NCBI GenBank assembly: GCA_028736075.1
Contig: CP117875.1
Location: forward strand, 558,001-622,000
Direction: 5' to 3'
DNA: 64,000 nucleotides
Source: Chryseobacterium sp. KACC 21268
Lineage (GTDB): Bacteria; Bacteroidota; Bacteroidia; Flavobacteriales; Weeksellaceae
Position numbers and translations under genes: made by a program. The notes under the pieces are model-generated. The model was given only the letters and a program-made list of their open reading frames with translations, made no database searches and was not told the origin of the DNA. Below, piece by piece: positions 8,981 through 17,992 of this stretch (positions are counted from its first letter, which is position 1; each line of letters opens with the position of its first letter).

Positions 8981-9857
8981 TATAAACCGAAGTTTTATAG
9001 GCAATGATGGTGTTTTTCATCAGCATTGCGCGCGTCATTGGTCCTACTCCACCGGGAACAGGCGTTATCCAATCTGCTTTTTCTGCGCAGCTGTCAAAAT
9101 CTACATCACCAGCAAGATGATAGCCTTTTTCGGACTCATCTTCTACACGGGTAATCCCAACATCTACGATCACCGCGCCTTTTTTGATCATATCTCCTTT
9201 CAGGAAATTAGGATCGCCCAAAGCTGTGATCACAATATCTGCCTTTTTTGTATATTCCTCTATTTTCTCTGTGTAAGAGTGTGTAAGCGTTACCGTAGAA
9301 TTTCCCGGAAAATCTTTTCTTCCCATCAGGATGCTCATTGGCTTCCCAACAATGCGGCTTCTTCCGATGATTACACAGTCTTTACCTTTTGTTTCGATAT
9401 TGTATCTTTCCAATAAGGTCAAAATTCCAAATGGTGTAGCTGGTAGAAAAGTGTCCATTTCCAAAGCCATTTTCCCGAAATTCTCTGGATGGAATCCATC
9501 TACATCTTTTCTTGGATCGATTGCCATAATGATCTTTTCCTGATCGATCTGCTTTGGCAGCGGCAACTGAACGATGAATCCGTCAACTGCTTTTGATTTA
9601 TTAAGCTCATCAATCTTTTCCAATAATTCTGATTCAGAAACCGTGCTTGGAAACTTGATCAATGAAGATTGGAATCCAACTTCCTCACAATCTTTCACTT
9701 TGCTGTTCACATAAGCCTTACTTGCGCCATTATTTCCAACAAGAATTGCTACCAAATGTGGTGCTCTTCTATTGTTGCCAAGGATTTTTTCAACCTCTTC
9801 TTTGATTTCAGCTTTTACCTCTTTTGAGACTTTGAGTCCGTCTAGAATTTGTGCCAT
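8973..9857 (-). CDS. folD: Bifunctional methylenetetrahydrofolate dehydrogenase/cyclohydrolase
   Basis: FolD interconverts 5,10-methylene- and 10-formyl-tetrahydrofolate, the one-carbon supply for purines and formyl-methionine. The 294-residue protein has the catalytic tyrosine-lysine segment AYVNSKVKDCEEVG near residue 50, the VQLPLPKQ loop, the GRSRIVGKPMS nucleotide-binding segment near residue 165 and the terminal PVPGGVGPMTRAMLM motif. All are the expected family signatures and length is normal. queE follows with an overlap, so both are cotranscribed. Confidence 0.95.
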   Translation of the reverse strand: MAQILDGLKVSKEVKAEIKEEVEKILGNNRRAPHLVAILVGNNGASKAYVNSKVKDCEEVGFQSSLIKFPSTVSESELLEKIDELNKSKAVDGFIVQLPLPKQIDQEKIIMAIDPRKDVDGFHPENFGKMALEMDTFLPATPFGILTLLERYNIETKGKDCVIIGRSRIVGKPMSILMGRKDFPGNSTVTLTHSYTEKIEEYTKKADIVITALGDPNFLKGDMIKKGAVIVDVGITRVEDESEKGYHLAGDVDFDSCAEKADWITPVPGGVGPMTRAMLMKNTIIAYKTSVYND

Positions 9858-9929
9858 TTTAATTTTCTTTTTACTTTTAGATTTATGTTAAAAATGAAGT
9901 ATTCCTTTCCCAACACCACATTTTATTTT

Positions 9930-11573
9930 TTACTTATTTCCTTTATAATAATTAATCAGTCCATTTGTAGAACTGTCGTGCGTTTCCACTTTGCCTTCGT
10001 TCTCCAGTTCCGGAAGGATCTTTCCTGCCAATACTTTTCCTAATTCAACGCCGAACTGGTCAAAACTGAAAACATTCCAGATGGCACCTTGAACGAAAAT
10101 CTTGTGTTCGTACAAAGCAATGAGTTGTCCTAATGTAAACGGTGTCAATTCTTTGAATAAGAATGAATTAGTTGGCGTGTTTCCTGCAAAAACTTTGTAT
10201 GGCAATAGGAATTCTGTTTCTTCTTCAGATTTTCCAGATGATTTTAATTCATTGAAAACCTCATCTTCTGTTTTCCCAAAAGCCAAAGCTTCTGTCTGTG
10301 CAAAATAATTCGCCAATAAAATATCCTGATGTTCACCAACTTCATTCACAGATTTTGCATAAGCGATGAAATCTGCCGGAATCAATTCTGTTCCTTGGTG
10401 AATCAATTGATAGAATGCGTGCTGACCATTAGTGCCAGGTTCTCCCCAGATGATTGGTCCAGTTTCATACTCTACAAATTCGCCATTTCTGTCCACCGAT
10501 TTTCCGTTGCTTTCCATATCACCTTGCTGAAGATACGCTGCAAAACGGTCAAGATATTGAGAGTAAGGCAAAATCGCATAAGTTCCAGCGGCGAAGAAGT
10601 TACGGTACCAAATTCCTAAAAGTCCCATCAAAACGGGAACGTTTTTATCTAATTCCGTAGTTTGGAAATGAACGTCTGTTTCGTGAGCACCTCTCAACAA
10701 TTGTTCGAAGTTTTCATAACCAACGGACAAAACTATGCTCAATCCAATCGCACTCCAAAGTGAGTAACGACCGCCAACCCAATCCCAGAATTCGAAGATG
10801 TTCTCTTCCGCAATCCCGAACGCTTTAACCGACTGAATATTAGTTGATAAAGCTACAAAATGTTTCGCAACATCGGCTTCAGTTGCGCCAGATTTTAGGA
10901 ACCAATCTTTTGCAGATTTGGCATTCGTCATTGTTTCCTGAGTCGTAAATGTTTTGGAAGCGATGATGAAAAGTGTGGTTTCTGGGTTAAGGTCTTTCAC
11001 CACCTCAGCCATGTGATTACCATCAACATTCGAAACGAAATGAACCTTCAATCTTGTTTTGAAATGCTTCAATGCAGAGCAAACCATCACTGGTCCAAGG
11101 TCTGAACCTCCAATTCCTACATTCACAACATCTGTGATTTCTTTTCCTGTAAAACCTTTGTGAGAACCGGAAATAATGCTTTCCGAAAAAGCTTTCATAT
11201 GATCCAAAACCTTTTTGATGCCGGGTTTGATGTTTTCGCCGTCTACCAAAATCTCTTTATCAGAAAAATCTCTCAATGCTGTGTGAAGCACTGCTCTGCC
11301 TTCCGTCTCATTGATCTTGTCTCCCGCGAACATACTTTTGATCGCCGATTTCAATTCGGTTTCATTTGCCAAGTCCAGCAACAATTCGATGGTTCTGGAA
11401 TCTGCTAGGTTTTTGGAATAATCGAAAAGATAATTTTCTGTCTCTAATGATAATTCTTTGAAACGATTTTCGTTGTACTGAAAAAGTGTTCTCAGTTCGA
11501 AATCGTTGTTTGCAAAGTGGTCATTAAGAGCTTTCCAGGCGGAAGTATTAAGCGGATTTATTTTTGGTAACAT
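9930..11573 (-). CDS. pgi: Glucose-6-phosphate isomerase
   Basis: The 547-residue enzyme interconverts glucose 6-phosphate and fructose 6-phosphate in glycolysis. Visible signatures are [12 protein letters not shown] near residue 150, [17 protein letters not shown] near residue 205, [16 protein letters not shown] near residue 265, and in the C-terminal half [18 protein letters not shown] with the catalytic glutamate and histidine region. Length agrees with the bacterial long form. A Bacteroidota-type promoter lies upstream at 11676-11708, leaving an untranslated leader of about 95 bases. Between the stop and folD, positions 9858-9929 hold only A+T-rich spacer. Confidence 0.96.
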   Translation of the reverse strand: MLPKINPLNTSAWKALNDHFANNDFELRTLFQYNENRFKELSLETENYLFDYSKNLADSRTIELLLDLANETELKSAIKSMFAGDKINETEGRAVLHTALRDFSDKEILVDGENIKPGIKKVLDHMKAFSESIISGSHKGFTGKEITDVVNVGIGGSDLGPVMVCSALKHFKTRLKVHFVSNVDGNHMAEVVKDLNPETTLFIIASKTFTTQETMTNAKSAKDWFLKSGATEADVAKHFVALSTNIQSVKAFGIAEENIFEFWDWVGGRYSLWSAIGLSIVLSVGYENFEQLLRGAHETDVHFQTTELDKNVPVLMGLLGIWYRNFFAAGTYAILPYSQYLDRFAAYLQQGDMESNGKSVDRNGEFVEYETGPIIWGEPGTNGQHAFYQLIHQGTELIPADFIAYAKSVNEVGEHQDILLANYFAQTEALAFGKTEDEVFNELKSSGKSEEETEFLLPYKVFAGNTPTNSFLFKELTPFTLGQLIALYEHKIFVQGAIWNVFSFDQFGVELGKVLAGKILPELENEGKVETHDSSTNGLINYYKGNK

Positions 11574-11675
11574 ATTTTAGTTTTAAGGCTAAACAATCAG
11601 ATTTAAAATCAAATCGAAATGTTTAATTTATTATTTTTATTAATTCTCGAAAATTCAAATTGTCTTTACGACCTG

Positions 11676-11708
11676 CAAATTTAATAAAAATTAGCCACTT
11701 CCTCTCAA
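11676..11708 (-). promoter_or_regulatory. Bacteroidota-type promoter for pgi
   Basis: On the minus strand TTG (11708-11706), a 22-base spacer and TAAATTTG (11683-11676) match the TTG / TANNTTTG consensus used by the primary sigma factor of this phylum. The start site would be near 11669. Confidence 0.6.
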
Positions 11709-11801
11709 TTCGTTTTTTGTTGGAAAATATGACAATTGTCTCCGCTAATTCTATGGAGAAGTCCTTAAATTAAGTCTAACTTTACCATCAAAATTAAGCT
11801 T

Positions 11802-13139
11802 ATGGATGATTTTATGGCTGCCCGATCGCAGATGGCGATGTCACTTGGTTTCCACATTATATTCTCCTGTGTTGGGATGGTAATGCCTTTCCTAATGGCT
11901 TTTTCCCATTACAAATACCTTACGACCAAAGATGAAGTTTACAAAGGCCTCACAAAAGCATGGAGCAAAGGCGTTGCAATTCTCTTCGCAACCGGAGCAG
12001 TTTCCGGGACGATGCTGTCTTTTGAACTCGGATTGCTCTGGCCAAAGTTTATGGAGCACGCAGGTCCTATATTTGGGATGCCTTTTTCATTAGAAGGAAC
12101 AGCGTTTTTCATTGAAGCGATTGCGATTGGATTTTTTCTTTACGGATGGGAAAAATTCAACAAGTGGTTTCATTGGTTTTGTGGCGTCGTGGTTGGCGTG
12201 AGCGGATTAGCTTCCGGAATTCTGGTTGTAGCAGCCAATGCATGGATGAACAGTCCGGCTGGTTTTGATTATATTAATGGACAATATCTGAATATCGACC
12301 CCATAAAAGCGATGTTCAACGAAGCATGGTTTCCCCAGGCTTTCCATATGACTGTTGCAGCTTTTGCAGCGACCGGATTCGCAGTTGCCGGTATTCACGC
12401 TTTGATGATCCTCAAAAAAAGAAATATCAGCTTTCATACAAAAGCGTTTAGGATTTCTGCAGGATTTGCCATATTCGGAGCGTTGCTGGCACCAATAAGT
12501 GGTGATGTTGCAGCGAAATCTGTTGCCAAAAGACAACCCATCAAATTAGCAGCAATGGAAGCGCACTTCGAAACCGAAAAAGGTGCAAGCTTCGTGATTG
12601 GTGGAATTCCTGACGAAGAAAATGAACAAATAAAATACGCAATCAAAGTTCCGAAAGTCTTGAGTTTCCTGGCTTGGGGCGACTTCGATGCGGAAGTAAA
12701 AGGTCTTAAAGATTTTCCTAAAGATGAATGGCCGCCCGTCGCAGTGGTGCATTATGCTTTTCAGATCATGATATTTTTTGGAAGTGTGATGATGGGAATT
12801 GGCGCACTTTATCTGATTGCGAGTTTTTGGAAGAAGAATTGGCTGACTAAATCCTGGTTTCTAAAGATCTTCGTAGCAGCAATTCCTTTTGGTTACATTG
12901 CTCTGGAAGCTGGCTGGACGGTGACGGAAGTTGGCAGACAACCTTGGATCATCTACGGAATCATGAGAACCATTGACGCTGTGACGCCAATGCCGGGAAT
13001 CCAATATTCGTTTTACTTTTTCACATTGGTTTTCCTTTCGTTGTCATTAATTATTGTTTTTCTTTTATTAAGACAAATCAAAATGGTTCCGAAACTTTAC
13101 GACCCGACTGATCCTAATTATAATCCTAAAACCAAATAA
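11802..13139 (+). CDS. cydA: Cytochrome bd ubiquinol oxidase subunit I
   Basis: CydA is the haem-bearing subunit of the high-affinity bd-type terminal oxidase in the inner membrane. The 445-residue protein opens with SQMAMSLGFHIIFSCVGMVMPF (the histidine is a probable haem ligand; the stretch is given only in part as a guide: SLGFHIIFSC), has about nine membrane helices and the near-C-terminal GRQPW motif in TEVGRQPWIIYG, the quinol-oxidase signature. The loop between helices 6 and 7 is short, as in the short-Q-loop group. cydB follows after one base. No small CydX gene is evident. Confidence 0.93.
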   Translation: MDDFMAARSQMAMSLGFHIIFSCVGMVMPFLMAFSHYKYLTTKDEVYKGLTKAWSKGVAILFATGAVSGTMLSFELGLLWPKFMEHAGPIFGMPFSLEGTAFFIEAIAIGFFLYGWEKFNKWFHWFCGVVVGVSGLASGILVVAANAWMNSPAGFDYINGQYLNIDPIKAMFNEAWFPQAFHMTVAAFAATGFAVAGIHALMILKKRNISFHTKAFRISAGFAIFGALLAPISGDVAAKSVAKRQPIKLAAMEAHFETEKGASFVIGGIPDEENEQIKYAIKVPKVLSFLAWGDFDAEVKGLKDFPKDEWPPVAVVHYAFQIMIFFGSVMMGIGALYLIASFWKKNWLTKSWFLKIFVAAIPFGYIALEAGWTVTEVGRQPWIIYGIMRTIDAVTPMPGIQYSFYFFTLVFLSLSLIIVFLLLRQIKMVPKLYDPTDPNYNPKTK

Positions 13140-13140
13140 A

Positions 13141-14148
13141 ATGATCTACGTTGTAATTGCATTTCTTTGGGTTTCGATCTGTTTGTACATCATCACTGGT
13201 GGTGCGGACTTCGGCGCTGGCATTATCGAATTATTCTCCCGCAAGTCGTATCGGGACAAGACAAGATCTATCATGTTGAAATCGATTGCGCCAATTTGGG
13301 AAGCCAATCACATGTGGCTGATCATTGCGATTGTAATTCTTTTTGTTGGTTTTCCCACAATTTACACCACGGTTTCAACTTATCTTCATATTCCTTTGGT
13401 ATTGATGTTGGTCGGAATCATAGCAAGAGGAACAGCCTTCACCTTCAGAAATTATGATGCGGTGCATGATAGCTGGCAAAAACTTTACACACAGATATTT
13501 TTTTATTCCAGTCTGTTGACGCCTTTCTTTTTAGGAATGATTGCTGCAGCCACCATCTCCGGATCAATTGATACAGATGCAAAAGATTTTCTCAATCTTT
13601 ATATTTTCAGTTGGCTGAATTGGTTTGGCGCATGTGTTGGCTTTTTTACGGTGGCGCTTTGTGCATATCTGGCATCGTTGTTTTCACTTCATCAGGCAAG
13701 ATTTAATGAGGATTCCTTGCCAATTATGATTCGTAAAACCCGGCAGACCGCTTTCTATGTTGTAGTTACTGGTATTTTAGTTTTTGTAAGTGCTTACTTT
13801 TCCGGCATTCCGCTATTGACCTGGATATTTTCAAAGGCATTAGGAATTATTGCAATCACATTGGCAACCATCAGTTTATTATTTACAAATGATGCTATTA
13901 AAAAAAGTAAATTTTTGCTCGCAAGAGCTCTTGGTGGTTTTCAAATCATTATGATCCTTGTAGCAGCTACTTACCAGCACAATCCTGATATTATCCTTTT
14001 TGCCAATGGCAGTTCATTATCTTTATTTGATGAAAGTGCGGCTCCGAAAACCATTTCAGCATTGGCTTGGGCTTTGCTTTTGGGAAGTGTTTTTATATTA
14101 CCATTTCTTTTTTATCTGCTGTTTTCATTTGGAGAAAAAGAGAAATAA
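13141..14148 (+). CDS. cydB: Cytochrome bd ubiquinol oxidase subunit II
   Basis: A 335-residue membrane protein of about eight to nine helices. The family start is seen as GGADFGAGIIELF near residue 20 and APIWEANHMWLI near residue 50, followed by FPTIYTT and RGTAFTFRNYD. These residues contact CydA and line the quinol site region. The gene begins one base after cydA stops, so the two are translated together and form the oxidase heterodimer. No ABC exporter genes (cydCD) are adjacent. Confidence 0.93.
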   Translation: MIYVVIAFLWVSICLYIITGGADFGAGIIELFSRKSYRDKTRSIMLKSIAPIWEANHMWLIIAIVILFVGFPTIYTTVSTYLHIPLVLMLVGIIARGTAFTFRNYDAVHDSWQKLYTQIFFYSSLLTPFFLGMIAAATISGSIDTDAKDFLNLYIFSWLNWFGACVGFFTVALCAYLASLFSLHQARFNEDSLPIMIRKTRQTAFYVVVTGILVFVSAYFSGIPLLTWIFSKALGIIAITLATISLLFTNDAIKKSKFLLARALGGFQIIMILVAATYQHNPDIILFANGSSLSLFDESAAPKTISALAWALLLGSVFILPFLFYLLFSFGEKEK

Positions 14149-14193
14149 AATCAGGAAAACAACGTTTTGAAACTATATTTTTGAATTTTGCAT

Positions 14194-14616
14194 ATGAAAA
14201 AGATCTTTGCACTTGTGGCAATCAATTTGGGTGTTTTTGGCTTTTCGCAGGCCTGGACTGGCGCTGGCGATCAAAAAGCACAAGGCGGAATAAATGCTTG
14301 GGGCTTCGGAACTGGGATTGCGGCGAGTTATGACTATGGACTTACTAGTTTGATCTCTGTTGGTGGAGGCGCTAATGTTTACTTTAATGAAAAGGAAGAC
14401 AATCCCTTTATTTTTGGGCGAGTAGGTTTTCACCTACAGGAAGCCTTGGCATTGCCTCCTGAATTAGATATTTATCCCGGTGCTAATGTTGGAGTTGCTG
14501 GTAGAAATTTTGGTTTGGGTGTTTATATTGGAGCAAGATATTTCTTTACAGAAAATTGGGGAGCATTTGTAGAAGCTGGTAATAATGGCAGTTTTGGCGT
14601 TTCTTATTCTTTCTAA
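14194..14616 (+). CDS. DUF6646-like small outer-membrane barrel protein
   Basis: A 140-residue secreted protein beginning MKKIFALVAINLGVFGFSQ, a signal peptide, then AWTGAGDQKAQGG and glycine- and aromatic-rich strands (ISVGGGANVYF, LGVYIGARYFF) ending in SYSF. This resembles DUF6646 proteins of flavobacteria, thought to be small beta-barrels. The ATG at 14194 is preferred to an in-frame TTG at 14188. It follows cydB by 45 bases, and a terminator closes the unit at about 14664. Function unknown. Confidence 0.65.
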   Translation: MKKIFALVAINLGVFGFSQAWTGAGDQKAQGGINAWGFGTGIAASYDYGLTSLISVGGGANVYFNEKEDNPFIFGRVGFHLQEALALPPELDIYPGANVGVAGRNFGLGVYIGARYFFTENWGAFVEAGNNGSFGVSYSF

Positions 14617-14636
14617 TAAACTAAACTTTATTGTAC

Positions 14637-14664
14637 AAAGCATCTGTATTTCAGATGCTTTTTT
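14637..14664 (+). terminator. Rho-independent terminator
   Basis: Stem AAAGCATCTG / CAGATGCTTT with a five-base loop, followed directly by a T-run, 20 bases past the DUF6646-like gene. Confidence 0.85.
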
Positions 14665-15073
14665 TGTTTTTATGAGCTCATAGAAAATATTTTTTTTTAA
14701 TTTTTAGATTATGTATGTGAGGACTCTTTTCAGTTTTCAATAATTAAAATCAAGTAGCTCTGATTAATGTGCAATTTTTGTCTCGCTTTATTACTTTTTT
14801 TTCAAAATAAGACACAATTTCTTTTTCAGACAATGTTTTTGGATAATTTATTTGAAATATTGATGACAGAAATCATATCATTTTTTTCAATAAATAAACA
14901 AAAACTGTTAAAATAAAAAAATAATTAACTTGATTTTCAATTATTTATGTTGTAATAATATTTGTTAACAAAATATTACGATATATCAGAAAAGTGTTAA
15001 TATAGAAAAAACATTTTTTGCTGTTGTGCAATCGATTGCATCAAATAATACAATAATCTAAAAAGTCAAAGTT
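14665..15073. other. AT-rich 5' region of the susCD operon
   Basis: A 409-base gene-free stretch, extremely rich in A and T with several T-runs. I found no convincing ORF, RNA gene or consensus TANNTTTG box at a suitable place. The clearest signal is the 14-base palindrome at 15027-15040, listed separately. The length suggests a regulated promoter with a leader. Confidence 0.5.
15027..15040. promoter_or_regulatory. LacI/GalR-type operator candidate before susC
   Basis: TGCAATCGATTGCA is a perfect 14-base palindrome with a central CG and fits the TGNAANCGNTTNCA pattern bound by LacI-family regulators. It ends 33 bases before the susC start. No LacI gene is in the window, so the regulator would be elsewhere. 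Confidence 0.5.
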
Positions 15074-17980
15074 ATGCCACATGAAAAATTCTCGAGATCG
15101 CATCTAGATTTTCGGAAAACAATTGCAGTCTTTTTTTTATTCTCATCAGCTGTTGCCTTTGCTCAGGAGACTGTAACAAGTGATACAGTAAAAGGAAATG
15201 AAAAGGTAATTGAGCAAGTAGTACTAGTGGGTTACGGTAGTGTCAAAAAAACTGATGTAACAGGATCAGTAAGCAGTATTGACCCTAAAACACTAGAGGA
15301 AAGAAATACTACAAATGCTTTGGAGGCAATCCAAGGAAGTACACCCGGTGTAAATATCGTTGCGAGTACAGGGCGCTCCGGTGATGGTTTCAATATGGTC
15401 ATCCGTGGGAACAATTCCCTAATAGGAAGCACCCCATTGTTTGTAGTAGATGGCGTTCCAATGACCAACATTGATTTTCTAAATCCAAGAGATATTGCAA
15501 GGATGGACATTTTGAAAGATGCTTCTTCTGCCGCTATCTATGGATCAAGAGGAGGTAGTGGTGTAGTGATAGTTACCACAAAAAGTGGATCTTCCGCAAA
15601 AAGAGGACTTGCTGTACAATTTGACACTTCTTACGGTGTGAAAAATGCCACTAGATTACCAAAAATGATGACAGGAGAAGAATGGTGGAAATTTCATCAA
15701 GTTGCTTACATGAGCGCAACTCCGCTTACACAGACTCCAGACCAGCTGGCAACATTGGCTGGCAATCAAAGTCCGCTGATGGTTTCAAGAGCTAATAGTG
15801 GATACAGCTTTGACTGGTATGATGCTGTTCTAAGGCCAGGTGCAACTCAGAATCATTATCTCAATTTATCCGGAAGATCTGACAATGGACTGGCATACAA
15901 TATGTCATTCGGTGTTCAAAAAGATGAAGGCTTGATAGATAAAGATTCTCAAGACAAATACAACTTCAAACTCGGAATTACACATAAAATAAATGATAAA
16001 TTTACAACTGGAGCTAACGTAACTGTTGCCAAAATAGTGACAGAACTTGGTAGTGATCTTGCAATGCAGGAGGCTTTCAGACTCAGTCCTTTGATGTCTC
16101 CTTGGGCGGTAGACGCAAATGGAAACGAACTTGTAGGAACCAAATTTTTCTTACCTGGGAAACTTACTTATCCAAATGGCGCATGGGCAATCAATAAAAC
16201 CAGTTCCCCAAATCCACTGAGTGAGATAGCAAATTCTTCGCAAGTAGAAAAAGTGTGGCAGGCAGTAGGAAATGTATTTTTCCAATATCAAGCGGCTAAG
16301 TGGCTGTCATTCAAAACAACTTTTGCAACAGGCTTTTCCAACACACAGCTAGGTGCCGCCTATGGAGCAGAGACAAATGCCGGAGTTGCACTGAATGGTC
16401 TAATCTCTTCATCTATTAGAAGAACGGATAATTTCAATTACACTTGGGACAACCAGATTGATATGAAGCATACCTTTGGCGATGATCACGATTTCTCTTT
16501 GCTATTATTACAAAGCCAATATTATAATGAAGATATATCTTCTTATTCTTACTCCAACGGGCAGCCCTTCAATACAGATATTTATAACTTAGGATCAGGA
16601 GTTCAAACAAGTTATCAAATCAATTCTGGTTACGCTAAGAAAACTTTGAATTCATTTGCCGGAAGACTGAACTATGCTTATAAAGGTAAATACTTGCTGA
16701 CAGCTTCTACCAGATATGACGGTTCTTCTGTCCTTTCTGAGGGCAATAAGTGGGAAAGCTTCCCTTCTGTGGCATTAGCATGGAGATTGAGTAAAGAATC
16801 TTTCCTTGAAGATAACAAGATCATTTCTGATTTTAAACTTAGAGCAAGTTTGGGATATACAGGTAATGATAATGTAATTCCCTACACGACTCAGTCCGCT
16901 TTGAACCAACAGACATTTTACGCAAATGGCGCTAACCTTGTTTCGGGTTGGCAGTCTGAAGCTTTGGCAAATAAAAATCTTTCTTGGGAAAAAACAAGAG
17001 AGCTCAACTTTGGTTTAGATTTCGGATTCTTAAGAAACAGGATTACAGGTACCGTAGATGTTTATGACAGATTATCCAATGATCTTATTTATCAGCAGCA
17101 ATTGCCTGCTGAGACTGGCTGGAGATATACTTATTCCAATGTTGGATCTGTAAGTAACAAAGGGATTGAAGTATTATTAACGACAAAAAACATTCAAAGC
17201 GAAAGAATAAGTTGGGAAACAACCTTCACATTTAGTAAAAATACAAATGAATTAATTTCCATTTACGGGCAGGATAAAGTGAATGATATTGGTAACAACT
17301 TAATATTAGGAAGCAGCTTAATGCCAAATTATAATTATGTTTATGATGGTGTATGGCAGGAAAGTGAAGCAGCACAAGCGGCGGCATTTGGACAAAAACC
17401 AGGAATGGCAAGACCTAAAGACCTCAATGGAGATGGTAAATTTGATGCTAATGACAGAACTACAATCGGAAGTTCCGTACCGAAATGGCAAGGTAGTTTT
17501 TATTCTAAACTAACATTCGGAAATTTTGATTTTAATTTTTCTGTGATTACAAGCCAAGGTCAAACTGTTTTGAGTACATTTCATAGAAATTTTGCTGATA
17601 CAACCGATAGAGGAAGACAGAAAATTGCAATGGATTACTTCATCCCTACAAATGGAGCAGGAATTGAAGCTAATCCAAATACAGAAAATCCGCGCCCAGG
17701 ACCACAAGCTACAGGCGCAGGTGCCTTTTGGGCTTCTGGAATGGCTTTCTACAGAGATGCTTCTTTCGTAAAGGTTAAAAATATATCTTTGGGATACACA
17801 TTCAATTCAGATTTATTAAGCCAAATGAAAATCAATGGTTTAAGAATCTATGTAAACGTCTTGGATCCATTCGTATTTACAAAATTTGACGGTTATGATC
17901 CGGAATGGGCGGGTGCAGCTTTTGGTGTAAACAGACCAGCATCCATTACAACACAATTTGGTTTAAGTGCTAAATTCTAA
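15074..17980 (+). CDS. SusC/RagA-family TonB-linked outer-membrane transporter
   Basis: A 968-residue TonB-dependent barrel. After a signal peptide ending in AVAFAQ (about residue 30) comes a short linker with VIEQVVLVGYGSVKKTD, the typical SusC entry (VVVGYG-like), then the plug domain with NALEAIQGSTPGVNI, FVVDGVPM and IEVLKDASSAAIYGSRG-like residues (here RMDILKDASSAAIYGSRG). The rest is beta-barrel, ending in TTQFGLSAKF with a terminal Phe. Unlike many SusC proteins it lacks the N-terminal carboxypeptidase-regulatory-like domain. With the SusD lipoprotein 12 bases downstream it should import a glycan or peptide across the outer membrane. No glycoside hydrolase is next to it, so the substrate is unknown. 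Confidence 0.93.
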   Translation: MPHEKFSRSHLDFRKTIAVFFLFSSAVAFAQETVTSDTVKGNEKVIEQVVLVGYGSVKKTDVTGSVSSIDPKTLEERNTTNALEAIQGSTPGVNIVASTGRSGDGFNMVIRGNNSLIGSTPLFVVDGVPMTNIDFLNPRDIARMDILKDASSAAIYGSRGGSGVVIVTTKSGSSAKRGLAVQFDTSYGVKNATRLPKMMTGEEWWKFHQVAYMSATPLTQTPDQLATLAGNQSPLMVSRANSGYSFDWYDAVLRPGATQNHYLNLSGRSDNGLAYNMSFGVQKDEGLIDKDSQDKYNFKLGITHKINDKFTTGANVTVAKIVTELGSDLAMQEAFRLSPLMSPWAVDANGNELVGTKFFLPGKLTYPNGAWAINKTSSPNPLSEIANSSQVEKVWQAVGNVFFQYQAAKWLSFKTTFATGFSNTQLGAAYGAETNAGVALNGLISSSIRRTDNFNYTWDNQIDMKHTFGDDHDFSLLLLQSQYYNEDISSYSYSNGQPFNTDIYNLGSGVQTSYQINSGYAKKTLNSFAGRLNYAYKGKYLLTASTRYDGSSVLSEGNKWESFPSVALAWRLSKESFLEDNKIISDFKLRASLGYTGNDNVIPYTTQSALNQQTFYANGANLVSGWQSEALANKNLSWEKTRELNFGLDFGFLRNRITGTVDVYDRLSNDLIYQQQLPAETGWRYTYSNVGSVSNKGIEVLLTTKNIQSERISWETTFTFSKNTNELISIYGQDKVNDIGNNLILGSSLMPNYNYVYDGVWQESEAAQAAAFGQKPGMARPKDLNGDGKFDANDRTTIGSSVPKWQGSFYSKLTFGNFDFNFSVITSQGQTVLSTFHRNFADTTDRGRQKIAMDYFIPTNGAGIEANPNTENPRPGPQATGAGAFWASGMAFYRDASFVKVKNISLGYTFNSDLLSQMKINGLRIYVNVLDPFVFTKFDGYDPEWAGAAFGVNRPASITTQFGLSAKF

Positions 17981-17992
17981 AAAATAAATCTC

